Source of the DNA: Steinernema hermaphroditum
Lineage: Eukaryota; Nematoda; Chromadorea; Rhabditida; Steinernematidae
Reading direction: 5' to 3'
Assembly: GCA_030435675.1 (NCBI GenBank)
Contig: CM059625.1
Span: 15,128,001 to 15,192,000 of the forward strand
DNA: 64,000 nt
The translations under genes were made by a program, and so were the position numbers. The notes beneath the pieces were generated by a model. That model saw only the letters and a list, made by a program, of their open reading frames with translations. It did no database searches and was not told the origin of the DNA. Below are positions 25,234 through 36,677 of this stretch, piece by piece (position 1 is the stretch's first letter; each line of letters opens with the position of its first letter).

Positions 25234-27045
25234 AGAAGAAAGCAGAGAAGACAGAAGAGGACGTCTACGTGTATGTTGTCTTGTGTTTGGTGTGTCTGTG
25301 TTGTCCTTGTGTCGCTGTAACAGTATATTTTATCGAATGAAACTATGATGCGCAACGCACAAATAATAAATTCGATGATTGCGACGACAATAACGCCAAA
25401 TTAAGAAATAAGAAGGAAGTAAATATCTAATATGTCTCTATTTTTTCCGGTTAGACTGTGTCCGGAAGTCCAGTACAAGCCGCCTACGATACGCCTACCT
25501 GATCTTCAGTCATTGCTTCGAAATAACGCGTACCAGTTGTTTGAATCACGCTTCAAATTTTTCAAAGTGCTATCTGAACTTTTCGTTAGATTTTGAACAG
25601 AGTGTTGGGGTCTCATAAAGAGAAAAACAGTAGGAACATATAAAAAAAGCCGTGAAAATGTACAGTAAAGTGGTAGTTGGCATCAGAACTTAGGAGTTCC
25701 GTTGAGATCCTGACTGGGCACATGTCAATTTTTGAACTGTGTACTGCAGAGTATGGTGCACACTTTGTCGACGGAACCAATCTAGCCCCTAACTATAAAC
25801 ATTCGAACACATCAAGGTTAACACATGGCAAGTTCAGTTCGGTTATAGATCAACTGAATTATATGCGGCGTACTCAAGCATACACATATCATTTCCTTCC
25901 TTCAAGAGCTCCTTATTTCGTCAATGAGTCAGAAGGCGGATCTTTCCGTATGGGCGTATGAACGAAAATGCACTTATGACTCAGAAGTTATGAGTCATAA
26001 ACATTCGGCATGTCATCTTAATTCGAAAATATGGACGTATTTGTCGGAAATCACTTAACGCCGTTCCTCTCCAGCTCGTAATCTGCTGCTTGCTTTTCAC
26101 TCTCTCTCTGTCTACTTCATTGCCCTCCTGTGTTCATCGCAGCTTCGCTAGTAGAGGAAATGAAAAATCCTTACTCTTCCATATAGCCATTGCTGTATTT
26201 TTCGTTTTTTTTATTGAAAAATAGTCGGAATGCTTTGCCCTCGTGAACTGTGGGCACATCTGTATAGCAGTGGACGCATTGCTTGTTGCGAGCATTGAGT
26301 TTCACATGATTATTTCGGTTTATTTTAATAGTTTTCTCTCAGTTTTCGCGCATATTTCTTCGGATAAGCCAGCATTGAGAACTGCACAGTGCTCAATGGT
26401 GAGAAAGGCGCGCTGCAAATGATCGCAAACTAATAAACCATGCCAAAATAACGATACTTTCGCACAGCAACGCCCTGAGCTGCGTAGAGCGCGATCTGAA
26501 ACACATTTGAATTCGTTTAAAGTATGTCAAATCCCGATAAAGCCAGGTCAGCACGAGCGTCTGGCCTTGCTCGGATGTGCTGGATCTCAATAAACAAGGT
26601 AAACATTCCTCGAAAATAGCATTTAATTCGCTCAAAACATCTTTGTAGATGGGCGAAAAAGTACCCTCCGCGCAATTGCGAACGAATTTGAATATGTAAT
26701 GCGACACGAAACACCAGATGCACCTAAAGAATAAACGATAGCAAGTTGTCCCGAGCACAGTGAACAAAACCATGACCAGGCCTTAAAGAATCACGTCACT
26801 AGCGCACCACAATTTTTAATCAACCAAGAGTGCGTCCTTTAGCGAACGAAGTCCAAATATTAGAACCTCCTTATTCGCAGTCCCTTAATTAAGATTCCGT
26901 AAACCCAGTCGTATATCGCTCGACGTGCTCATTATTTTAACCCTTCGAATACTTCACTCTTCCAAATTTTCAATCGGTCTCTTCTTAACTGAAATAAATA
27001 TCTACTGTCTTCCACTTCGAATTTTACTGTTTCAGAATTGTCATC
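25234..27045. other. Intergenic region
   Basis: No gene is supported. A 126-codon minus frame at 26393-26773 has hydrophobic and Cys-rich composition but no family match that I recognise and no splice partner. A perfect inverted repeat TTATGACTCA / TGAGTCATAA lies at 25974-26000. The last 10 bases before 27046 follow a TTTCAG acceptor. Confidence 0.35.
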
Positions 27046-27469
27046 ATGGACGGCGATCGCCAAGAGAATTCTGAACCTATGCCGCCAACACCGCCGAATA
27101 GCCCTGTAACTAGTCGACGATCTAAGTAAGAATTGAATGTAAGAAAGATTATGTAATTCGCATAATATTTTGTTGTTGTTTATGTGTCCTCCTCAATGGT
27201 ATTCCTAATTGACTATCCTGTCGTGTCTTTTCTTTGCAAATATTACTGTTCTACTGATTAAATGAGTATATTTGATGTCTACGGTGCGTTCTATAAGCGG
27301 AAAAGTTAGTCGGCTTAGCTGTGGTGTTGAGCAAATGAGAAGAGATGACCGTCTAGTTCTTATGGCTGATCTCATCCTTCATCTGGTTCAGCGGAGTAAG
27401 TCGTTCATAGAGCTCAGTACGACTGTTGGCGATGAGCAATGCAGAAAAACAAGTCCTACTGAGAAATAA
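27046..27469 (+). CDS. Small two-exon protein, 79 aa, unrecognised
   Basis: Exon 1 27046-27125 (GTAAGA donor) and exon 2 27310-27469 (GTTAG acceptor) join in matching phase 2. A TTTCAG acceptor lies 10 nt before the ATG. The product starts with a Pro-rich acidic segment (ENSEPMPPTPPNSP), then RRS, then an amphipathic helix region (VEQMRRDDRLVLMADLIL, HLVQRSKSFIELSTT). If exon 1 is not spliced, it ends after 27 codons. The helical half suggests a small subunit of a coiled-coil complex; I do not recognise the family. The gene converges with the Galpha gene on the other strand, 150 bp away. Confidence 0.5.
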
Positions 27470-27619
27470 CTCGAATATCTCTTCTTGTGCCTGTGACACA
27501 GCGGAGGCTTCAATAATGTGTGTGGACCTTCCTCAATTTGCGGATTTTAGAAATAGATTTCAATTCTGCGCCCTTCAACTCTGACTTCATGCAATTTATT
27601 GACCTCTCAAACACGCCGC

Positions 27620-30600
27620 TCATCGAACTTCTTTCAACAATTTCTTGAAAACTTTGTCCAGCGTCTTGGCCATCTCCGCTTGATTGATGGCACACGTGTA
27701 GTAAACGTACATGTTACCCTGATGCTTGCAGCAGCGTTCCCTTGCCTTCGCTTCAACGCACTGTAGGGCCTCTTTATCAGTTGATCCTAAATAAAGCCAT
27801 AGTACGAACTCTACGGAAGTGATGTCCTACCGGCGAAATCGGTGATGTATTTGGCGAGCGGAACGCGTTTTAACTTCTCGTAAAAAACGTCAGTTTCATT
27901 CAAAAACAAAAATATGGGAGTGGACAGGAACTTTGGCTCGGAGCTTATTTTCTCAAGGAGATAAAGTGAATCTTGGAGGCGATTCTAAATGCATCGTTAA
28001 TGGTGTACAGAGGGTGTCAATGGTTACCGTGGACTGATCCTCGATCATCATCTGATCGTATTCGGAAATTGCCATGCAGAAGAAGATGGCATCAATGCCG
28101 TCATACATGGTTGCCCATTTCCGTCGGTCAATCTTTTGTCCACCCATATCGAAGAGTCTAGAAGAGATGGGATTGTAGAAATAGAAATTGATGAAGAAGG
28201 CAACACATGATAAAGAGGCGCTAAAGCTTGAAACACTCTCCTATATTTCGCTTTTTAGGCTGGACAGGGAGGAAGAGCTAGTGGAAAAAGGCTACTTACT
28301 GAAACGATTGACTCTTCGCAGCAAAAATAACGTTTTGAACTCCAATCGTAGGCACGTAGGTCATAATGAGATCTTGTGGTGTCGGCTGGAAGTCGACGTT
28401 GTTGATCCGGGGCAAATTTTCAAAGAAACTAAATCATCCTTTGTTTGTGAGTAGTCCGATAGGAACCTCACTATTTTGCCGAATCATTCAAATTGTATTC
28501 TCCTCGCCGATTGTACGCGACCTGCACGTTTGTATCTTTCCACAGCGTGTCGATGGCTCTGTACTGCTCTTCGTTAAATGGGCAGTAGTGGTTCTCGAGA
28601 CGAGTCATGACAATGTCGGCATGATCCTGAAATAACGTTTGAAGGTCGGCTGAATATAAATGTGGTAATTATTAATTGAGAGCCCGTTAAGATTGGCACA
28701 TTTTTCAGAAAAAAACAAAAGTGCGTTGGCGGACTCTCCGTCTTCCAATGTCGTTTAATACTCGCCTTCAGACCTGTGACGAATCAGAATCACATAAAAG
28801 TGGCTCTCTTTTCTCCAATCCATGCTCGACACCAAATGACGAGCTTCTCCTTTTTCGGCATTAATTAGGGTACCTGAGTTCTTAAGTTTATTCGTAAAAC
28901 ACCAAAATAGAAGGTCGACATTTTGCGGTTCGTCATCTAAATGTCGCCTGTGGTAGGAAGAAAAACCGTGGACCGTCATTCCGCATCATCAAAAATGAAG
29001 TTTTTCCGATAAAGGGCCAAGCAAGATCCAGAGTTTGTCCTATCGAATGTTCCTGACAATATCGCATATGACACAGATGGGTTCTTGTTCTTTCTCACCC
29101 GAATATTAAGCATCCATGGAATAGTTTTATATTCATTTGTTCAAATTTTTGACCCTTTCACCATAGTTCTCTGAGAAAGTGAACGCATCAAAGACCGCGA
29201 CAATCATGCTACGCTCACCGCAATTGACGGTACAAACCCGAAATAACACTCTTGTTTACAAGTGTATTCTGACGCACAATCCATATTTAGTGCTGCTGAC
29301 ATTGTAGCGACCAAAATTCGTACGTGTTGAATTTGGAACACTGGAATTTGAAATGATCTACTTCAACTGATCTATATCCTGTTTGTAATATAACCGCCAG
29401 AATGGCTCTTCATTTTGAGCTGAGAGATTCCTTTTTTACTATTTATCTAGCACTCTCTCAGCTCTATCGAATCCTCACCTGTGTTCATCCATGATTAACC
29501 ACTCAAAATAAGACCAAGAAGTCGGAAATTGGATCTAAACTTTTTCGACTCAAAACCCCGGATTTTCTGTGAGAGAAGAATCCGGCTCTTGTCCACAAGG
29601 TGGGCTCACGCTAACCATTCGAATGGTGAATACACTAAATAAAATATTGAATAATATGCCATAAAAAACTTCATTACAAAATTTTCAATGCATCAACCCA
29701 ATATATCCTGTTTGTAATATAACCTATCATATTTCGTAGTTATTGCAGACGAATGAGCGGCGTATGTGAGAATCTGCCTGCCAATTATCGGCCCTAACTG
29801 TCTACGCTTGTTTGTACCTACCCCTGTATATACCCATGTGCCATGTGTTATGTCCTGCTCGACGGAGAGTGGTCCAGTAAATGGCCCTTTGCTCTTCCCT
29901 TTGTGTCGGCCGCGCTACAGCCGTTGCCCCTCATTCTTCAATTGCGATTCTAACATTGCCCGTTTTGTTCTCTTTTTATCACTAATTCTCAGTAAGCAAC
30001 GGATCAAAGCGCAGCTTGATTGCCAACTCAACGGTCACATTAATAATTCCATTTGCACCGTTTTTTAAGGAAAATTTAATCCATATGCGATCAAACTTTA
30101 TGAGCGAACGCCGCACAGCCATTTCGCTGATGAAGTTAACGGAATTGGAGAGACATGTCGTTAATCACTGCTAATATTATGTTCATACAAACTGTCAGAA
30201 AGTTGGAGTAGTGATAGCAGAGGGAAGGGTGAGAGACTAGAAACGTAATGGTCATTGCATTTCGAACAAGATGTCTAGGCAGTGACCCGTTTTCATCGAT
30301 GATCACAAAAGAGGCACAATGGCTTTGTAGCAAGCTGTCATTTGCCATGATCCACTCCAAAACTTGTGTTTGCAAGGTAAACTTTCTTTTAAGTTCAAGA
30401 ATTGAATACTCCAAATGCACGTCATTTCTATTTTAATCCAAATTACGGCATCGGCGAGCGGAGAGTTAACTAATTACTACGAATTAGTTGGTGCAGGCTG
30501 TGATCAACCGCAATCGAAGCAAGTGGCAATCTTCAAAATGAGCAATAATTGCACAAAATGAACGAATCCATCTGTGTTCCGTGTTTTTGGCCGCCATGGA

Positions 30601-31541
30601 TAGAGCAAAGCACCTGTGTGCTTCATAAATGTCCCACGGAGGTAATGAGCAAGATTGGCGTTAGGTCCGAACCGCGTGCATTTGCAGCCACGTGACAGCG
30701 CCAGTTGATCGACGTGCACGGAATTCAGAGACACATTCTCAGTTTCACAAAACCGTTCATGTCTTATTTTGGATTTTGTGAAGGCTCACAAGGCGTAGTG
30801 GGAAAATGGACAGGCCTGCTAACGACATAAACAAGATTTTCCAATTTTGCGGTATGACGTGAAGAAGTGGCTCTGCTTACTATGAAAAAGTGTTGTTTGT
30901 CGGCAATGTTAATGGAGTAAAAAACTACCACGAAAGAGAGATTGTAACAAGTGATAAGGATGAGGAAAATAAGATTTAAATCGTTATCACATAGCCTGGA
31001 CGTTTGCCTCATTCGAAATCGTCTCGATTCATCTTGTAAAGCTGAAATCAAAACTCACTTTGTTGATATTCTCAGCAAAGTCGATGTTCTCCTTCTTCAT
31101 AAAAGCAAGGATGCACTTCATGGAATGCACTATATTTGCATAGATGAACGATTTGCGGTGGAAAAGCTCCATTTCGGAAAACTCTTGATTATAAAGCATT
31201 CTGAAAACAAAAATTCAGCTGCTTATTTGTCGGCAAAGATGCCGTCTACCGAATCTGCTCGAGAAGGGTCGTCTTGCCGGATTCAGCTGCTCCTGAAAAA
31301 GACATTCCAACTCGTGTGGCTGAAGAAAGAGTTTTTACGTACCTAGCAATAGTAAACGCAATGTTGCCGGTTCATCCTGAGGGTCGTCTTCGACGTCGTT
31401 GTCGTGGATTTCATCCTAAAGAAGAGTATTCCAAAGGGAACCCAGAAACATTCTTACATCGTGATCCTCTTTGGGTGCTGACTTGGATTCCACCGCTCCG
31501 ACGACGTTGGCAGCCGATTGACTAGCACAGACAGAGCCCAT
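27620..31541 (-). CDS. Divergent heterotrimeric G-protein alpha subunit
   Basis: Nine exons in order: 31458-31541, 31343-31415, 31250-31292, 31059-31200, 28469-28626, 28300-28428, 28028-28157, 27831-27984, 27620-27786; 359 aa, normal Galpha length. The N-terminus MGSVC fits myristoylation at Gly2 and palmitoylation at Cys5. The P-loop is GAAESGKTT (53-61, usually GAGESGKST), followed by LLEQIR and a complete helical domain. Switch I reads MTYVPTIGV: the catalytic Arg is replaced by Tyr191 while Thr194 is kept. Switch II DMGGQKIDRRKW keeps Gln217. The NKxD guanine motif is NETD (282-285) and TCAT is TCAI. The C-terminus stops at KKLLKEVR, about six residues shorter than usual. Nematodes have many divergent chemosensory Galphas, so it may still be functional. 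A 2.4-kb intron separates exons 4 and 5. Confidence 0.92.
29374..29724 (+). repeat. Pair of 22-bp direct repeats inside the large Galpha intron
   Basis: ATATCCTGTTTGTAATATAA plus CC occurs at 29374-29395 and again at 29703-29724. The 307 bp between them are AT-rich and non-coding. This could be a duplicated segment or the ends of a small decayed element. The rest of the intron (28627-31058) shows no supported feature. Confidence 0.5.
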
Positions 31542-34493
31542 CTTGAGTGGATTCGCTTACTCGGGCTGTGCTCTGTGAAGTTCGTTGATGGGACGTCGAT
31601 CACATCATACGGCGATGAGGCGACAACCTCCTACAATCTACAAAAACGCCGTCAATCGATGCGGGCAGGTGCAACACAGTCCATAGGACCACGCAATTAA
31701 GCGTTCGCACACGCAACGCCCGAAGCGACGCCCATGGGTACCCAATGAGAGCACACTACTACCAACGGAGCAGGGCCCGCCTCCAACCATGCGCAATAAC
31801 CTCTTGGCGGCCGAACGAAGTGTTTAGCTGCTCCGACACCATTGTCGGCTGCCTGAGGCGCCGGTAATCTAATATAACGTTTCCATGGAACGCCATCCCG
31901 AATGCACGCACGCGAGAAGTGCCCTTGAAGAAGATGGGTAAGCTTTGCGAAAGCTGCGGTTTACTACATCCGATGTCCAGATTGCTAGCCTTCTAATGTC
32001 AAGGGATTAAGGTTCGGGGGTCGGATTATGCACATACATACAAGTGGATGAGTTTACACGGATACAATAAAAGGAGGGGGTTAACCATAGATCTGTGTAA
32101 GGGCAAGCCTCTTTACATGGACAAAGCATTCGACATCCTGTCAAGCCAGAATGGATCTGTTTGATATATATCGGCTATGGATAATGTAATCATGTGGCAG
32201 ACGGACAGCTGAAAAGAGTGAAATGGCAAGCGATGTAGCTTACCTTTCGCCAGGATGAGGAAGGTTGTCAAATGCGCCGGTGCCTAATGGTGACCTATGA
32301 AAATTAGAGGCAAAGATGGTAACTGAACAGATAGTGCTGCATGGAAATCGAGCTTAAAAGTTGAAGAGTTCATGTTGAACATAACCTCAAAATGCTAGCA
32401 AATCACAAGGTACAGGTGCATTGTTGTTGATAATATGTTGCTGGAATGAGCATTCCAAAGTGCAACGCGCTACCTGGCTTTTATAATCTCAACGCGAACA
32501 GCTCTGTCTATGGTATTTAACATTTTATTGAATTGCTCCAGACATATGGTTGATTGGAAAAGTGCACTAGACAATGTAGAATTCACGGCATCCTATGATT
32601 AAGGGATCTTAAATTTATGGCTTCTCCAATGCATCGTATTTGAGAACAATGGTTCAATTCGCATAGCCAGACAGATGATTCTAGAGCCAGATTTTTATAC
32701 TCCATTCAGTGCTGTGAACAAACATATGGCTTAGAACTTCAATTGACACGTCCTCAGGCTACCTTGTAGTTGATACACTAACATGTGAGTGCTGATAATT
32801 TGAAACTAGTGACATAGTGAACGGCAAGCGAAAAAGATGCCAGAGCGTTTCGTTGCTGACGTAGTTTTGACGACCTAAGTGGAAAATTAGGAATTTGATT
32901 TTTGCTTTTATTGTGCATGTTGAGTTCCCCGTTTGTATTGCGAATACGAATAATTCGTAGTTTGAAAACAAAGCCACGAATTTCATCATTTCTAAAACAG
33001 TGCTAATGGGACAAGCGAAAGTAAAAGACATTCGATTCAAAGGCACTTTATGGGACGCAGTGCCTACTCAAACCCAATCACATACTCCTTAGTTTACTCT
33101 CCGCTTGTTTCAATTAATAAGCGCGACTGCTCTTTAAACATTGAGCGCATAGCGATGGGAACAGTTGAATGAATGCTTAAGGTCAATTACTCCTGAGCAA
33201 TGTAAAAAAATGGAATGAACTGACTTTGAAGCAGGGTGAATACGTGCTCGTACGGATTGAGAGAGCAAGCATTAGGTCAGTTCAACCTGGCCAATAGGGA
33301 TGGGAGCTGTAGCAGTAAGAAGCTAACCGCCAAAATTTAGATAGATGCTCTTTCAGAATAATGATCCTAGTGTTCGACGGTTTATATACTCGCAGTTATC
33401 GGCATATGCCATTGACAAAGGACAATGGATTAAGGTGCCGATGTTTGCGGATTAGGCGAGGGTGGCTGGCGGAGACAGAAGAGCATCCTTTATGGACGGC
33501 GCGACAGTCACCTTTCCTGGTATATGACAAATAGGATTCATACAAAAATGCTGTATTTCGATGAATTAGACGAACAAAGCGTCCGACGGCTTGTGATTTC
33601 AATGCGTGTACCTACAGCAGAACACATGTTGACGCCATGGGAAAAATTAGTTATATGCACAAACTATTCACTATCTCGCAGAAACGGGCGACCGTTCAAC
33701 ACGCAAAGATGCCCTGATCAGCAGAGTAATTACGATGTCGAGAACTACACCTTAAAAATCGGTGTTTGAATGGTTGAGTGCACACGGAAAAGGAAGTACA
33801 ACTCAGGTCCACAAGGGATAGAGTCGCCTACGGGAAAACTGCGTCACAGTTTATGTTTGGTCCTTTATTTGCTTCCTTGTGAAAATTCTGTATGAGGCTC
33901 GATCTAAAACACAGCTGTTCCATGTCTGCGCCGGAATATATGTAGTATTCATCACAATAATGAGTACAAAACTTTGAGGGGCACTCCTGAAAGTCATCAC
34001 GACAAAGCTGAGAACGAAACCAATAAATGAGTGCCCACACTGCAAAGATCACGTTAATTCGACCCAGCTGAACGGAGCGAACAAAATAAGTGCCACCTTC
34101 GAGAGCAGAAGGTGAATAAAAAGAAAGTTCGTTCCATGAGCCACGACCTTACGAATACCCATAGCATTTAATTAATGAGATAAGGGGAATTCTCACTAGA
34201 GGCCGAATTAGTCGACCGGGCATCGTGGTAACAAAGCATGAAGGTTACGTCACAGACACACTATCCAAGCGTGCACGGGAAAGTTAGTACAATTCTAGTC
34301 TCTGACGTGAAATTGGGTGAACAAATGTGCGCACACGCACAAGACACCCACTGGATACACGACAAGCGTACGTAAACTTGGGCACGAAATGTGAAAAAAT
34401 GAGTGGTACATCTTCAGCGATACTGAGTTCTGCTCAACCATAAACAATTAGAAGCCATATTATTGATAACATCGTTTAGTTAACCGTCGTTCT
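31542..34493. other. Intergenic region, about 2.9 kb
   Basis: Upstream of the Galpha start; no supported gene. A 95-codon minus frame at 32759-33046 and an 81-codon plus frame at 33524-33769 lack splice partners and recognisable domains. No tandem repeat or tRNA seen. Confidence 0.35.
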
Positions 34494-34530
34494 CTGGTAC
34501 ATTGTACTGGACTCCAGTACAATGTACCAG
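34494..34530. repeat. Perfect 17-bp inverted repeat (hairpin)
   Basis: CTGGTACATTGTACTGG at 34494-34510 is followed after 3 nt by its exact reverse complement at 34514-34530. It may be a transposon scar or a cruciform. The arms are too short for a microRNA precursor. Confidence 0.8.
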
Positions 34531-34780
34531 TAACTGGAGGTGCGTAAACTACACGGAAAGTAATAAAGATTGAGTCACCGGCTGACGGTTGGCCTGTCCT
34601 CGAATTGGTCGATGGTCGACTCCGCTGTATAGTGATTAGTGACTTGAAAGGATCGATCTTCTCCCCGGACATGAAGAATTTTATAGTAGATGAGAATTTC
34701 TTTGGCTCTGTCCTAAAAAAGGCGTTCCGGAAGGCGTCCGCCAAAAATAAGATGTACTGGAAAGCCGGAAAAGATATATT

Positions 34781-34870
34781 GTCTAGGAAGGTTCCAAACA
34801 GAACGTTCTGTCTAGTGTCTGTTTGGAACCTTCCTAGACTCGAACAGACAAAATGTTCTGTCTAGAGAAC
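34781..34870. repeat. Folded-back relic of the 50-bp satellite
   Basis: Two 22-nt arms at 34781-34802 and 34818-34839 are perfect reverse complements and carry the satellite core GTCTAGGAAGGTTCC. A further TGTTCTGTCTAGA piece follows. The same core repeats dozens of times at 53513-58167, so this is a dispersed copy that ended up in inverted orientation. It also contains AGAACGTTCT, a second GAAnnTTC pair. Confidence 0.8.
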
Positions 34871-35096
34871 TCGACCATCTTCAGTTCGACCAAAGCGAGA
34901 GGGGTTGCATTTTCGTATTGGTTTGTGCTTCGTGCTGACACACGATTGATTCTTTGTTCGATGTCTGTCTAGGTCTCGGAGCATCATTTCGTCCAGTACC
35001 CGAAATGACTGCATCTCGCTGCTCCCGTCTTATCTGGCATTTAGCCACTACTCTGTTGACTTGATGTACTGAGCGCGTGCTCAACCCTATTTCATG

Positions 35097-35756
35097 TCAT
35101 GCAGTCACGTAGACATTCTTCAGCTGCTTTGCTTTCTCAGGAATTACAGTATCCTGATCTTCGTGTTTGACAATGAAATGGTATGAAAAAATGAAGCATG
35201 TATTCTCGCACCTCGACAGGCAGAATGTGTGTTTTGACGTTTGAACCAAGCAAGAAGAACACCATTCCCTTCTTTCCCTTCTCCATTTCACTTTTTAGAG
35301 GCTACACAACGGCATATTACCTATGAACGAAAGTTTTAGGCTAACCTCCTGTAGTACTTTTGCTTCATGACTCATTCCAAGACCGCCGATGTAGACAAGG
35401 TTGTGAAGAATCGGTCGTGGGAAATCAACGAGTTCGTCGGCCGCAACAAAAACTATCGGCGAGCGTTTAGCGATGTCATCGGCATTAGGAAAGTCATCTC
35501 TCCAAAAACACGGCCCTCTACAAAATCACTCTCTCGTGATTGCTTACCCATATCTCTCGCGGAATATTCTTGTTATTTCGCGAGAGCCATATCGATAGAC
35601 ATACGCGTTTGAGAGAAACTCGGCTATGTTGCGAACACGATCAAGGTACGAAGGTCGGTCGGTGTTGTCAAGTTCGCCGATCGTTGGAACATAGCTGAGC
35701 GGTGTTGGCACTCCAAGTATCCAAGTCATGTGATCCATTAGTGCGCAACTTAACAT
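35097..35756 (-). pseudogene. UDP-glucuronosyltransferase fragment, broken
   Basis: Read on the minus strand, the segments follow nematode UGT order: ALMDHMTWILGVPTPLSYVP, RVRNIAEFLSNAYVYRYG, WRDDFPNADDIAKRSPIVF, VAADELVDFPRPILHN, LVYIGGLGMS, then EKGKKGMVFFLLGSNVKT and FIVKHEDQDTVIPEKAK. Breaks seen: the N-terminal third is absent (in-frame stop just before the ATG at 35756); between RERYG and WRDDF there is an in-frame stop, with only a 30-nt GT-AG segment available; the frame shifts at a six-T run near 35184; and the frame stops after KNVYVTA, before the UDP-sugar-binding signature. It therefore cannot make a working enzyme. UGTs conjugate glucuronic acid or glucose to lipophilic compounds in the ER. 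Confidence 0.85.
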
Positions 35757-35870
35757 TTAGTTCCTAGAAGACCGTCTTCTTATTTGGCGTACCTTGATAC
35801 CCACATGTGTGTTTTGATTCCCAAATGATGAGCGAGGGCGGTTCCGCACAGAGTTATCTGCTCGCCACAG

Positions 35871-36574
35871 TATTGGGTTGGAGAAAACCGCTACGGCGCT
35901 ACCGAGGTTGGATCCGCGGAGGTCGGTGTCAGGCAGGTGCGCGTCGGCGACCGCCTCGAGCACCGCTGGGAGTGTGAGAATGTTGCCCGGAATCAGTTCC
36001 TCTTTGTCCACGACTGCGTCGTCAACCCGGAGTTCGACCTGCAGCATGACCCCGTCGTCCTCGACTCCCGCGGGTACGCCTCGCTCCCTCCTCCGTGGCT
36101 CACCTTCCTTCCAGATGTCCCGTTGACGCCATCGGAATGGGCGAGGTGCGCTACTCCCCCGACGGCCGCTCCGGCTCCTCACAGCACACGGCCTACAAGT
36201 TCGCCGACTACCCGAATCTCCTTTTCAAGTGCTCTATCAACGTGTGCCGCACCGACGTCGCCGTGGTCGGGTGCCCTCCGGCGGTCCCTGTCGACTGCTC
36301 CAAGACGCGGAATCCGCGCTCCTCGGGGATCGTCCAACAGAACAGTACGCGCGACATCGTCCTTTCAGAATCCATCCGTTTCGGAGACATAACTGAAGCC
36401 GTCATGGACGAAGTGCGGCAAACGATCCACTACCAGTGTCTGTCGCCGAATCTCGTGGCAATCAGCGCCGCTGTCTCAGCCCTGCTCGCGATTCTCCTCA
36501 TCGCTGTCGTCGCTCTCATTGTGAGAAGAAAGGCCCCAGAGGGGAAAACCGCATCGCCTTCTGACTGCTTCTGA
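35871..36574 (+). pseudogene. ZP-domain (cuticlin-like) membrane protein, C-terminal half only
   Basis: Two exons are visible: 35871-36073 and 36115-36574, over a 41-nt intron. They encode the ZP-C part of a nematode cuticlin/ZP protein: VRVGDRLEHRWECE, FLFVHDCVVNPEFD, DSRGCPVDAIGMGEV, YKFADYPNLLFKCSINVC, a RNPR furin-like site, then one transmembrane helix (LLAILLIAVVALIV) and a short RRK tail. Such proteins are cleaved and polymerise in the cuticle. The ZP-N half and signal peptide should precede 35871, but that space is occupied by the antisense UGT fragment and I found no candidate exons within 4 kb upstream. The visible exons themselves are intact. Either the head was lost by rearrangement or it lies far upstream in a long intron. 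Confidence 0.72.
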
Positions 36575-36677
36575 CTGATCGGATGAAGATACTCAGGCTA
36601 GATTTATTAACAAATGTATAGAACAAAGTAGAACTCACCCGAAAATAATAACACATGTGAAAATACATTATGCAGGA

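Noticed and set aside
26393..26773. 126-codon minus-strand frame rich in Cys, Phe and Leu
   Set aside because: No recognisable family, no acceptor near the start and no codon bias; most likely chance.
28755..28979. 74-codon minus frame in the Galpha intron, considered as a missing exon or a retroelement relic
   Set aside because: Flanking Galpha exons join in phase without it, and no retroelement motif is recognisable.
32759..33046. 95-codon minus frame upstream of the satellite relic
   Set aside because: No family motif, no splice sites, AT-rich surroundings.
34494..34530. MicroRNA precursor
   Set aside because: Only 17-bp arms and a 3-nt loop; a precursor needs a longer stem.
34881..35084. 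Minus-strand frame reading like a helix-turn-helix or transposase piece (VHQVNRVVAKCQIRREQRDA)
   Set aside because: Too short and without flanking element structure; it could be an insertion that truncated the UGT copy, but I cannot support a family.
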